11,033 nt of DNA from the NCBI GenBank assembly GCA_946060825.1, contig CAMGPO010000011.1, forward strand, positions 1 through 11,033, given 5' to 3'. How positions within the stretch are numbered: position 1 is the first letter of the stretch; each line of letters begins with the position of its first letter. Source of the stretch: an uncultured Clostridia bacterium (GTDB lineage: Bacteria; Bacillota; Clostridia; Oscillospirales; Oscillospiraceae). Under the pieces are notes generated by a model. That model worked only from the letters and a program-made list of their open reading frames with translations. It was not told the origin of the DNA and did not search any database. Made by a program: the position numbers and the translations under genes. Of the stretch, positions 1 to 6,054 are shown one piece after another.

Positions 1-252
1 AGCGAGGACTTCGACATGGTTGCCATGGAGACGGTCACGAACCAGTATCTGGGCGGCGACACCTCCTTGGCCTGTTCTGCCGAAACCCAGACGGAGATCG
101 ACCGGCAGGTCGTGGAGCTCGTGAAAAAGCAGCATGAGAAGGCGGCTGCTATTTTGGCGGAAAACCGGGAAAAGCTGGAAGAATTGTCGAACTACCTCTA
201 CGAAAAAGAGACGATCACCGGTGAGGAGTTCATGGAAATCCTGAATCGCTGA
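1..252 (+). CDS. ftsH: ATP-dependent zinc metalloprotease FtsH, C-terminal end (partial)
   Basis: FtsH is a membrane-anchored AAA+ protease that degrades misfolded or regulatory membrane and cytosolic proteins. Only the last 83 residues are present. The frame is open from base 1 (first residues SEDFDMVAME) and ends in TGA. The visible part is the C-terminal end of the M41 peptidase domain: a YLGGD segment, then an ETQTEIDRQV helix, a KAAAILAENREKLEELS helix and the closing KETITGEEFMEIL segment. These match the usual pattern of FtsH tails (eta..iD..v, A..iL..nr..L, kEtitgeef). The AAA+ module, the HEXXH zinc site and the N-terminal membrane helices lie outside the window. It seems to end its own transcription unit, because a hairpin follows the stop directly and the next gene has its own promoter. 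The short ending, without a long Gly/Pro-rich tail, is normal for some Firmicutes. Confidence 0.93.
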   Translation, partial: SEDFDMVAMETVTNQYLGGDTSLACSAETQTEIDRQVVELVKKQHEKAAAILAENREKLEELSNYLYEKETITGEEFMEILNR

Positions 253-254
253 CA

Positions 255-290
255 AAAAAGCAGGAAGACGATGCCGTCTTCCTGCTTTTG
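255..290 (+). terminator. Rho-independent terminator after ftsH
   Basis: A perfect 11-bp stem (GCAGGAAGACG at 260-270 with CGTCTTCCTGC at 275-285) encloses a 4-nt loop. It is flanked by A residues at 254-259 and followed by TTTTG at 286-290. The hairpin starts 7 bases after the ftsH stop. The T run is short, so leakage is possible, but stem strength and position fit an intrinsic terminator. Confidence 0.85.
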
Positions 291-292
291 CA

Positions 293-335
293 ATGCAAAC
301 CGCATTTTTTGCATGATTGATGACAGCATTTGCAC
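293..335. promoter_or_regulatory. Putative operator: TGCAAA/TTTGCA dyad plus third half-site
   Basis: ATGCAAA at 293-299 and its exact reverse complement TTTGCAT at 308-314 form a 7-bp dyad with an 8-base spacer. A third copy, TTTGCAC, lies at 329-335 and touches the -35 box of the carrier promoter. The second and third copies are 21 bases apart, about two helical turns. The layout suggests a transcription factor site controlling the carrier/amidohydrolase operon, but no regulator is encoded here and AT-rich DNA can give such repeats by chance. Confidence 0.35.
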
Positions 336-364
336 TTAACACAGGAAATGATGCCTGATACAAT
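336..364 (+). promoter_or_regulatory. SigA-type promoter of the carrier/amidohydrolase operon
   Basis: The -35 box TTAACA (336-341) and the -10 box TACAAT (359-364) are 17 bases apart, each one mismatch from consensus. A TG dinucleotide at 356-357 gives an extended -10. Transcription should start near base 371, leaving a leader of about 64 nt before the carrier start codon. This promoter lies inside the 5' extension of the carrier reading frame, which argues against the upstream ATG at 330 as the start. Confidence 0.75.
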
Positions 365-369
365 AAACC

Positions 370-417
370 CATCTGCTTACAATTCCGTAAAGCGCCGGAT
401 TGTACCTCTGGCAGATG
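370..417 (+). promoter_or_regulatory. Structured 5' leader hairpin of the carrier mRNA
   Basis: Outer arms CATCTGC (370-376) and GCAGATG (411-417) pair perfectly. Inside them TACAAT (378-383) pairs with ATTGTA (399-404) and CCG (385-387) with CGG (396-398), leaving loop 388-395. That gives about 16 base pairs with a one-base bulge and a 1x6 internal loop. The structure begins near the predicted transcript start and ends just before the AAGGAGAG ribosome binding site (423-430). No T run follows, so it is not a terminator. It could stabilise the mRNA or tune translation. I do not recognise a known riboswitch class. Confidence 0.4.
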
Positions 418-434
418 CCTGGAAGGAGAGAACT

Positions 435-1856
435 ATGAAAAAAACGGAAAACGCTGTAAAAGCAAAGAAAAAGATCAATATGCCGGATACCTGGCTGATC
501 GTGTTCATCATCATTGTGGTGATGGCCCTTCTGTCCTGGGTGATCCCCTCCGGCTCCTTTGACTACGAAACCATCGACGTCAACGGCACCTCCCGCAATG
601 TCGCCATCGCCGGCACCTACCATCAGATCGACAAGTCTGAGGTCACGCCCACCGGATTCCTCGGCATCTTCGCCGCTCTCTATCAGGGCTGCGTCAGCGC
701 CGCGGACATCATCTTTGTCATCCTGACCTGCGCGGCCACCTTCGGCGTCATGGTCAAGACCGGCGCGTTCCATGCCGGCATCGGCAAGGTCATGCAGAAG
801 GTCGGCAACCGCGACCTGATCCTGATCCCGGTTCTGATGCTTATCTTTGGCCTCGGCGGCTCTGTGTTTGGTATGCTGAGCGAGTTCTACGGCTTCTATC
901 CCCTGATCGTCGGCCTGATGATCGCCCTGGGCTATGATGCCATGACCGGCTTTGCCGTCCTTGCTCTCGGCGAGTACATCGGCTTCATGGCTGCTACCCT
1001 GAACCCTTACACCGTGGCAATCGCCCAGTCTATTTCCGGCGTACCGCTCTATTCCGGCCTGACCTTCCACGTCATCTGCTTCGTGGTTCTGATGACGATC
1101 TCCGCCGCCTATGTCATCCGCTACGGCCTCCGCGTCCGGAAACAGCCGGAGCTGTCCGTGGTCTACGGCGATTCCTGCACCCATTCCTTTGACCGCAGCC
1201 AGCTCGACCAGTACACCTTCAACTGGCGGCATGGCCTGATCCTGATCGACGTCCTCGTCACGCTGGTCGTCCTGATGGTCGGCCTTATCAAGCTGGGCTG
1301 GGGCTACAAGGAGCTGTGCGGCCTGTTCATCATCATGTCCGCCGTCGCCGCTCTGATTGCCGGCTGGACGCCCAACAAGTACTGCGCGGAGCTGCTGGTC
1401 GGCGCCAAGGGCGTTCTCTGGGGCTGTATCCTGACCGGCCTTGCCAAGGGCATCGTCGTCATCATGGACAGCGCCAAGATCATGGACACCATCATCTACG
1501 CTCTGAGCAACCTGCTGCAGAACGCTCCCTCGGCCATCTCTGCCCAGCTCATGCTGATCGTGCAGACGATCATCAACTTCTTCATCCCCTCCGGCTCCGG
1601 TCAGGCTGCCGTCACCATGCCCATCATGGCCCCGCTGGCCGACGCCCTCGGCGTCAGCCGGCAGGTCGCCTGCCTGGCCTACCAGTTCGGCGACGGTCTG
1701 TCCAACCTGCTGTGGCCCACCGCCGGTATCGTGATCATCTGCGGCCTGGGCGACGTCCGCTATGACCGCTGGCTCAAGTGGTTCGGCAAGCTCTTCCTGA
1801 TCCTTCTGGTGGCTCAGATGATCCTGATTGAGATTGCCGTCCTGACGGGCTTCTGA
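435..1856 (+). CDS. YfcC-family (DcuC-like) secondary membrane carrier
   Basis: This 473-residue polytopic membrane protein belongs to the YfcC/C4-dicarboxylate anaerobic carrier-like group. Members are cation-coupled secondary transporters whose substrates (dicarboxylates, amino acids, peptides) are mostly unproven. The start at 435 is chosen because AAGGAGAG lies 4 bases upstream, the N-terminus MKKTEN followed by a Lys-rich patch precedes the first helix (about 19-37), and the promoter lies downstream of the alternative ATG at 330. The N-terminal half has helices near 88-105, 128-147, 155-185 and 208-229, with the conserved GGSVFGMLSEFYGFYPL block (141-157). A hydrophilic loop spans about 231-265. 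The C-terminal half carries the family signature: INFFIPSGSGQAAVTMPIMAPLAD in part (PSGSGQA at 385-391), then YQFGDG (416-421) and LLWPTAG. About 12 membrane segments fit the usual length. The stop codon overlaps the next gene's ATG by one base, so uptake and hydrolysis are probably linked. The substrate cannot be read from the sequence. Confidence 0.88.
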   Translation: MKKTENAVKAKKKINMPDTWLIVFIIIVVMALLSWVIPSGSFDYETIDVNGTSRNVAIAGTYHQIDKSEVTPTGFLGIFAALYQGCVSAADIIFVILTCAATFGVMVKTGAFHAGIGKVMQKVGNRDLILIPVLMLIFGLGGSVFGMLSEFYGFYPLIVGLMIALGYDAMTGFAVLALGEYIGFMAATLNPYTVAIAQSISGVPLYSGLTFHVICFVVLMTISAAYVIRYGLRVRKQPELSVVYGDSCTHSFDRSQLDQYTFNWRHGLILIDVLVTLVVLMVGLIKLGWGYKELCGLFIIMSAVAALIAGWTPNKYCAELLVGAKGVLWGCILTGLAKGIVVIMDSAKIMDTIIYALSNLLQNAPSAISAQLMLIVQTIINFFIPSGSGQAAVTMPIMAPLADALGVSRQVACLAYQFGDGLSNLLWPTAGIVIICGLGDVRYDRWLKWFGKLFLILLVAQMILIEIAVLTGF

Positions 1857-3055
1857 TGGAGCGCGCCATGGAAACGATCCGCGAACGGATGGCGCGACTG
1901 CAGATCGGCGAAAAGGCCATTGCCCTGCGGCAGCACCTCCACAGCCATCCTGAGTTGTCCGAGCATGAGTATGAGACGATGAAGCTCCTCTGTGCCATGC
2001 TGGATGAGCAGGGAATTCCCTATGAAAAGAATGTGGCCGACACCGGCGTCGTTGGCCTAATCCGCGGCGGCTTTGACGGACCCACCATCGGTCTCCGGGC
2101 TGACATCGACGCCCTGCCGATTCAGGAGGACAATCCCGAGCTGGCATGCCGCCCCCAAACCCCCGGCGTCATGCACGCCTGCGGCCACGACGCCCACACC
2201 GCCGTCCTCATGGGCACAGCCCTGCTGCTGAACAGCATGAAGGACGAGCTCCATGGCAATGTGAAGCTGATCTTCCAGCCGGCCGAGGAGTCCATCGGCG
2301 GCGCCGAGCGGATGATTGCCGCCGGCTGCCTCGAGAATCCCCATGTGGACTATATGCTGGGCCTCCACACGGCCCCCGACCTCCCGGTGGGACAGATTGC
2401 CGTCAAGTACGGTAAGATGTACGCCGCCTCCGATATGCTGACCCTGAAGGTCTACGGCACCTCCTGTCACGGCGCGCACCCGGATCAGGGCGTGGACGCG
2501 ATTCTGATCGCGGCCCAGATTCTGACGGCGGTGCAGTCGGTGGTCAGCCGGAACGTGGCCGCCACCGATTCGGCGGTCTGCACCTTCGGCACCATTCGCG
2601 GCGGCAACGTCCGCAATCAGGTGGCTGACTATGTGGAGCTGACCGGTATCATCCGCACCCTCGACCCGGATACCCGGCTCTTTGCCCGGGAACGCGTACG
2701 GACAATCTGCGAACAGACGGCCGCCATGCTGGGCGGACGGGCGGAGCTGATCGTTCAGCCCAGCTATTCGCCCCTCATCAACAGCGACGATATGGTGGAC
2801 CTCGTGAAGGAGACCGCCTCCGGCATCCTCGGCGCGGACAATGTCAAGGAGCTGAACGTCCCCTCCCTTGGCGTGGAGGACTTCGCTTACTTCGCCGCGG
2901 CCCGTCCCGCCTGCTTCTTCCATCTGGGCTGCGCGGTGGAGGATCCCAAGCGCTGTGTGGCCCACAGTTGCTACTTCGCCCTGGACGAGCGCTGCATCCC
3001 GGTTGGCATTGAGCTGCAGGTAGCCAACGTCCTGCGGCTGATGAATCAGAAATAA
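1856..3055 (+). CDS. M20D-family metallo-amidohydrolase (N-acyl-amino-acid hydrolase type)
   Basis: This cytosolic zinc-dependent hydrolase of the M20D group (hippurate, N-acyl-amino-acid, IAA-amino-acid hydrolases) cleaves amide bonds of N-acylated amino acids or related compounds. It has 399 residues from the ATG at 1856, the usual length. Metal and catalytic residues are all present: GLRADIDALPIQE (79-91), HACGHDAHTA (107-116) with metal Cys109 and His111, PAEES (142-146) with Glu144/Glu145, GLHTAP (169-174) with His171, and the C-terminal ligand His370 in AHS. The lid/dimer domain lies at about 185-300, with HGAHPDQGVDA (205-215) and the GTIRGGNVRNQ segment (245-255). The ATG at 1856 overlaps the carrier stop (TGATG). 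A second in-frame ATG at 1868 has GGAG six bases upstream (1858-1861) and may be the main start, giving 395 residues. No signal peptide is seen. Coupling to the carrier suggests that it hydrolyses what the carrier imports. The exact substrate is unknown. Confidence 0.9.
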   Translation: MERAMETIRERMARLQIGEKAIALRQHLHSHPELSEHEYETMKLLCAMLDEQGIPYEKNVADTGVVGLIRGGFDGPTIGLRADIDALPIQEDNPELACRPQTPGVMHACGHDAHTAVLMGTALLLNSMKDELHGNVKLIFQPAEESIGGAERMIAAGCLENPHVDYMLGLHTAPDLPVGQIAVKYGKMYAASDMLTLKVYGTSCHGAHPDQGVDAILIAAQILTAVQSVVSRNVAATDSAVCTFGTIRGGNVRNQVADYVELTGIIRTLDPDTRLFARERVRTICEQTAAMLGGRAELIVQPSYSPLINSDDMVDLVKETASGILGADNVKELNVPSLGVEDFAYFAAARPACFFHLGCAVEDPKRCVAHSCYFALDERCIPVGIELQVANVLRLMNQK

Positions 3056-3056
3056 G

Positions 3057-3091
3057 AAAAACCGGAACGTGGAAACACGTTCCGGTTTTTT
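3057..3091. terminator. Two-way terminator between convergent operons
   Basis: AACCGGAACGTG (3060-3071) pairs perfectly with CACGTTCCGGTT (3076-3087) around a GAAA loop. A T run (3086-3091) follows on the + strand and an A run (3057-3061) precedes it, giving a T run on the - strand. It can end transcription both from the amidohydrolase gene and from the zinc-ribbon gene whose stop lies at 3098. Confidence 0.92.
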
Positions 3092-3097
3092 CCGTGG

Positions 3098-3787
3098 TCA
3101 CAGGAAGAAGCGACGTTCGAGGTATCCCCGCAGGGGACGAATCATGCCGGCCAGCAGCAGGAAGATGCCCAGGGCAGCACAGGGACTGACCACGTAGAGG
3201 GACCAGGTGAACATTCGGGAGCCAAAGGTGATGTGCTGGAAGAACTCGACCAGAATGGAGAGTCCTCCTGCGGCGATGATCCAGCCGCCGATGATGAAAA
3301 GACGGCCGCCCTGGACGTACTTGAGCAGAACCACCAGGGTGGTCAGCAGCAGGCAGCTCATGCAAACTACCGGAAAAGCGAAGGAGAGGAACCAGTGGCC
3401 GCTGGTCTTGAGGCAGACATAGAGCAGGTATCCGCCGACGGCAGCGTGATCGATAGGCAGGAAGATGATGGGGTTTGGGCTGCGGAACCAGAGGGGCAGC
3501 AGGAACAGTACATAGCCAAGGGCGATGGCGAGGGTGGCGTAACCGGCCCAGCCGACGCTGCCGTAGAGCCGCAGGCAGATACGCAGGAGGATGAAGGAGG
3601 CCAGCAGGGACAGAGCAGTCAGGAAGGAGACAACGGCCAGCCGCTCATTCCGCTGCTTTTGAGGATAGATGCCGGAGAAGGAGCGAGTGGGATCCACCGC
3701 TTCCTCCGGCCGCCAGACCGGCGTGCCGCAGAGGGGGCAGCGTTCGAGGCTGTCGTCCAGCTTGACGCCGCATTTGACACAGTACAT
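3098..3787 (-). CDS. Zinc-ribbon polytopic membrane protein (DUF6320-like)
   Basis: This is a 229-residue protein with an N-terminal zinc ribbon and about six membrane helices. Two Cys pairs, Cys3-x2-Cys6 and Cys17-x2-Cys20 in the pattern YCVKCGVKL...RCPLCGTPV, make a treble-clef/zinc-ribbon knuckle on the cytosolic side. A linker (about 23-48) leads to hydrophobic segments near 50-70, 81-100, 104-126, 133-156, 163-181 and 195-215. The tail is Arg-rich (PLRGYLERR), fitting positive-inside rules. From memory it resembles the DUF6320 family, which has no known function. The start at 3787 is chosen over the in-frame ATG at 3805 because AGAGGTG sits 8 bases upstream and the family begins MYC-x2-C. 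The upstream gene stops only 7 bases before this start, and its stop lies inside the ribosome binding site, so translation is probably coupled. It is the last gene of the hydrolase/acyltransferase operon and may anchor or scaffold those enzymes, which is inference. Confidence 0.78.
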   Translation of the reverse strand: MYCVKCGVKLDDSLERCPLCGTPVWRPEEAVDPTRSFSGIYPQKQRNERLAVVSFLTALSLLASFILLRICLRLYGSVGWAGYATLAIALGYVLFLLPLWFRSPNPIIFLPIDHAAVGGYLLYVCLKTSGHWFLSFAFPVVCMSCLLLTTLVVLLKYVQGGRLFIIGGWIIAAGGLSILVEFFQHITFGSRMFTWSLYVVSPCAALGIFLLLAGMIRPLRGYLERRFFL

Positions 3788-3794
3788 AGGGGAT

Positions 3795-5063
3795 TCACCT
3801 CTCATTGCTTTCGATGGTGACCGGGATGCCCAGCTCCACCAGACGGGCGAAAAATTGCCGTTCCAGCTCCGATTCCCGGATATTGCGGATCATGTTGATG
3901 CAGGTGATGCCGCCGCAGGACGCCACGGAGCAGTTGTTGGGATAGGTTTTCTGGACGCCAATGATGAAGTCCAGCCGTTCCACATAGGGCTGCATGGCCG
4001 ACGGTAGGGCGATATTGCCCAGGTTGGAGATGTTGAGACAGCCCTTTCGTTCGCCGATGTCGGCGTAGACCATCCGCATGGCGATGTTTTTGATGAAGAG
4101 GGGGGCCAGCTTCAAGGGCGTAAGCTGCTGGGGCTGAACATTTGCGGCAATGCGGGCGGCCATCTGCTTCGGGGTGGCTTCCAGGGCGAGCTGCCGGGTG
4201 AAAATGCCGCACAGCTCCCGCAGGGTGTAGTGGCCCAGCATGGGATCGACGCCTGGGTTGAGAGTCAGGGCGAAGTTGCGCAGGGTAGAGCTGCCGTAGA
4301 GTCGCCGGAGATTTACGGGGATCGTGATCTTCACCGGCTTGAGGCGGCCAAGATAGCGCCGCTGATTCTGAATGCTTAGGATGGATTTGGTCATCACCGC
4401 TGCCAAAAAGGCGGTCACGGTGGCGTTATAGCGGTGGGCGGCGTCCATCAGAGCCTTCGTCTCCACAATACCCGTGGTCAGATGCAGGAATCCGTCCGGC
4501 TCCCGGGTGCCCCGCAGGCGGTAGGAGTTTGGCTCCTTGCGGCTCATGGCCACCTTGCCGCTATATTTGAGAAAGCTGTCCTCCAGCTCCTCGGGACGGG
4601 GCTCCTCCGTCCAGTCGAGAACGCCCTCCTCCGCAGGAATCTCCACGCCGTATCGGAGCATCAGGTAGCGGGCGGCGAGGGTCTTGAGGTAGACGATGCC
4701 GCCGCTGCCGTCAGTCAGGGAGTGGAAGAACTCGGCGGCGATTCGATTCTGGTGGTAAAAGACCCGAAGACAGCAGGTGCGCAGCTCTTTTGCGCCCATG
4801 TGGGTCAGGGGATAGGCGTAATCCGGCCGGACAGCCGGCGGCTGGGTGACCTCCTCGAGGTAGTACCAGAAGGCGCCGGTTCGCAGCCGCACATAGAGGG
4901 AGGGAAACCGGGGCATCAGATCTACCACGGCCTGCTGCAGCAGGACCGGATCGATCTTCTCCCGCAGGGTGATGGAGACGCGGAAAGCATTCGTCCAGTT
5001 CTGACGGCGGACAGCAGGGAAAATGAGGGCGGCATTGTCCAGCCGCGTCCAGTAGCGGCTCAT
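3795..5063 (-). CDS. Stand-alone condensation/alcohol acetyltransferase-like acyltransferase
   Basis: This is a 422-residue protein of the chloramphenicol-acetyltransferase/condensation-domain superfamily, in the group often labelled alcohol acetyltransferase. Such enzymes move an acyl group from CoA or a carrier to a hydroxyl or amine. The catalytic motif is AEFFHSLTDGSGG with His114 and Asp118-Gly119, so the HxxxDG core is intact, although the usual first His of HHxxxDG is Phe. A second block, KITIPVNLRRLYGSSTLRNF (245-264), occupies the place of the superfamily's second conserved region, which contacts the tunnel. The C-terminal half holds NISNLGNI (344-351), typical of the floor strand. 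It lacks a carrier-protein or adenylation domain, so it is not part of a normal non-ribosomal peptide synthetase. The start at 5063 is supported by GGAGGGTGA just upstream and by an ATGA overlap of 4 bases with the hydrolase gene. The acyl donor and acceptor are unknown. Confidence 0.8.
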   Translation of the reverse strand: MSRYWTRLDNAALIFPAVRRQNWTNAFRVSITLREKIDPVLLQQAVVDLMPRFPSLYVRLRTGAFWYYLEEVTQPPAVRPDYAYPLTHMGAKELRTCCLRVFYHQNRIAAEFFHSLTDGSGGIVYLKTLAARYLMLRYGVEIPAEEGVLDWTEEPRPEELEDSFLKYSGKVAMSRKEPNSYRLRGTREPDGFLHLTTGIVETKALMDAAHRYNATVTAFLAAVMTKSILSIQNQRRYLGRLKPVKITIPVNLRRLYGSSTLRNFALTLNPGVDPMLGHYTLRELCGIFTRQLALEATPKQMAARIAANVQPQQLTPLKLAPLFIKNIAMRMVYADIGERKGCLNISNLGNIALPSAMQPYVERLDFIIGVQKTYPNNCSVASCGGITCINMIRNIRESELERQFFARLVELGIPVTIESNER

Positions 5064-5935
5064 GCGATCACCCTCCGGACAAAATCGCAGATGGCGTCCA
5101 TATCCATGCGCCGCTCTTTGAGGCCGTAGAGGATGTAGCCGTGCCACATCTCCGGGGCGACCGTCAGGGTGGAGCGGCATCCCGCCCGTTCCAGTGCTTC
5201 ATGGAGCAAAACCGCATCGCTCAGCATGATCTCGTCGCCGCCGACGAAGATCAGGCTCTCCGGCAGTCCGGACAGATCGCCGAAGAGAGGTGAGACCAGA
5301 GGGTTTCGAAGATCACCGCTGTAACAGGCTGCATAGCGCCGCAGCCGCGCCAGCGTCATGGAGGGGTCAACGTCCTCGTTTTCGGCATAGGACGGTCCGG
5401 AGGCCGTCAGATCGCTCCAGGGGGAGATCGGGATCAGCCCGGCGGGCTGGGGCAGACCCAGGGCCTTTGCCTGCATACAGAGGGCCAGCAGCAGGCCGCC
5501 GCCGGCGGATTCTCCGGCAAGGACGATTTTCTCTGCCGGACAGGTTTTCAGAAGATAGCGGTAAGCGCTCACGGCGTCCTCGAGGGCGGCGGGAAAGGGA
5601 TGCTCCGGGGCGAGGCGGTAAGCCGGGCAAAAAACCGGCAGTCTGGTCTCCCGGCAGAGGACGGAGCCGAAGCCCTTTGCATAACGCAGGTCGCCGCAGA
5701 CGTAGCCGCCGCCATGGAGATAGAGCAGTGCGCCGTCTTCTTTCAGTTCAGTGGGGCGGGCCATGGCGGCACGGAACCCGGGGAATTCGACCTCTTCGAA
5801 GCGGACGCTGCCGTGCTGGCCCCATTGGAGCAGGGCGCCGACCAGCTCCTGCTCCCGGCGCTCCAGACTGATGGGTTCCTCTCCGGCCAGACTCTGAAGC
5901 CGGCGGAGGTGGGTTCGGAAAAATGTGACGGACAT
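5060..5935 (-). CDS. HSL-type alpha/beta hydrolase (carboxylesterase/lipase)
   Basis: This 291-residue esterase belongs to the hormone-sensitive-lipase (GDXG) group of alpha/beta hydrolases, which cleave short- to medium-chain carboxylic esters. The oxyanion motif is LYLHGGGY with His74-Gly75-Gly76-Gly77. The nucleophile elbow is GESAGG with Ser143, the acid is Asp234 in VGGDEIMLSD (231-240), and the base is His265 in MWHGY. The block YRLAPEHPFPAALED (106-120) between them is also typical. The triad is complete. No signal peptide or membrane helix is visible, so it should act in the cytosol. The start at 5935 has AAAGGAGG with about 6 bases of spacing. The upstream ATG at 5971 lies inside the promoter's -10 region and is rejected. 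It is the first gene of a three-gene operon and overlaps the acyltransferase gene by 4 bases. Hydrolase and transferase may build and remove the same ester, or one may edit the other's product. This pairing argument is inference. Confidence 0.88.
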   Translation of the reverse strand: MSVTFFRTHLRRLQSLAGEEPISLERREQELVGALLQWGQHGSVRFEEVEFPGFRAAMARPTELKEDGALLYLHGGGYVCGDLRYAKGFGSVLCRETRLPVFCPAYRLAPEHPFPAALEDAVSAYRYLLKTCPAEKIVLAGESAGGGLLLALCMQAKALGLPQPAGLIPISPWSDLTASGPSYAENEDVDPSMTLARLRRYAACYSGDLRNPLVSPLFGDLSGLPESLIFVGGDEIMLSDAVLLHEALERAGCRSTLTVAPEMWHGYILYGLKERRMDMDAICDFVRRVIA

Positions 5936-5962
5936 GGGGCGCCTCCTTTCGGTGTTTGGTAT

Positions 5963-5990
5963 ATTATACACGATTTCCCCGGGCGGTCAA
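5963..5990 (-). promoter_or_regulatory. Promoter of the hydrolase/acyltransferase/zinc-ribbon operon
   Basis: On the - strand the -35 box TTGACC (5990-5985) and a perfect -10 box TATAAT (5968-5963) are separated by 16 bases. Transcription should begin near 5956, giving a leader of about 20 nt with the AAAGGAGG ribosome binding site inside it. The strength suggests constitutive, vegetative-sigma expression. No clear operator overlaps it. Confidence 0.8.
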
Positions 5991-6001
5991 TCACAAAGCC
6001 C

Positions 6002-6043
6002 GAAAAAGAGACCCTGCGCCCCGATTCGGAGAGGCGCAGGGTT
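6002..6043 (-). terminator. Rho-independent terminator after the ComB-like gene
   Basis: Read on the - strand, ACCCTGCGCC (6042-6033) pairs with GGCGCAGGGT (6020-6011) and is followed by CTCTTTTTC (6010-6002). Part of the 12-nt loop can pair further. It lies 12 bases after the ComB-like stop and separates this operon from the hydrolase promoter immediately downstream. Confidence 0.88.
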
Positions 6044-6054
6044 TGTTCTACGGT

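Noticed and set aside
330..434. Upstream ATG at 330 as the carrier start
   Set aside because: The promoter boxes and the predicted transcript start lie downstream of it, and the ATG at 435 has a good ribosome binding site.
336..2147. Long antisense reading frame (about 600 codons) across the carrier and the hydrolase genes
   Set aside because: It is a mirror of GC-rich codon bias in two well-supported genes. Its product is low-complexity (His/Asp/Gly-rich) and has no family motif or ribosome binding site.
2057..2965. Antisense frame of about 300 codons inside the amidohydrolase gene
   Set aside because: Shadow of the M20D gene. It lacks motifs and a ribosome binding site.
3788..3805. ATG at 3805 as the zinc-ribbon protein start
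   Set aside because: It precedes the ribosome binding site, and the zinc-ribbon family begins at the MYC-x2-C residue.
3795..5063. Transferase as part of a non-ribosomal peptide synthetase
   Set aside because: There is no adenylation or carrier domain in the gene or its neighbours, and the motif is FHxxxDG.
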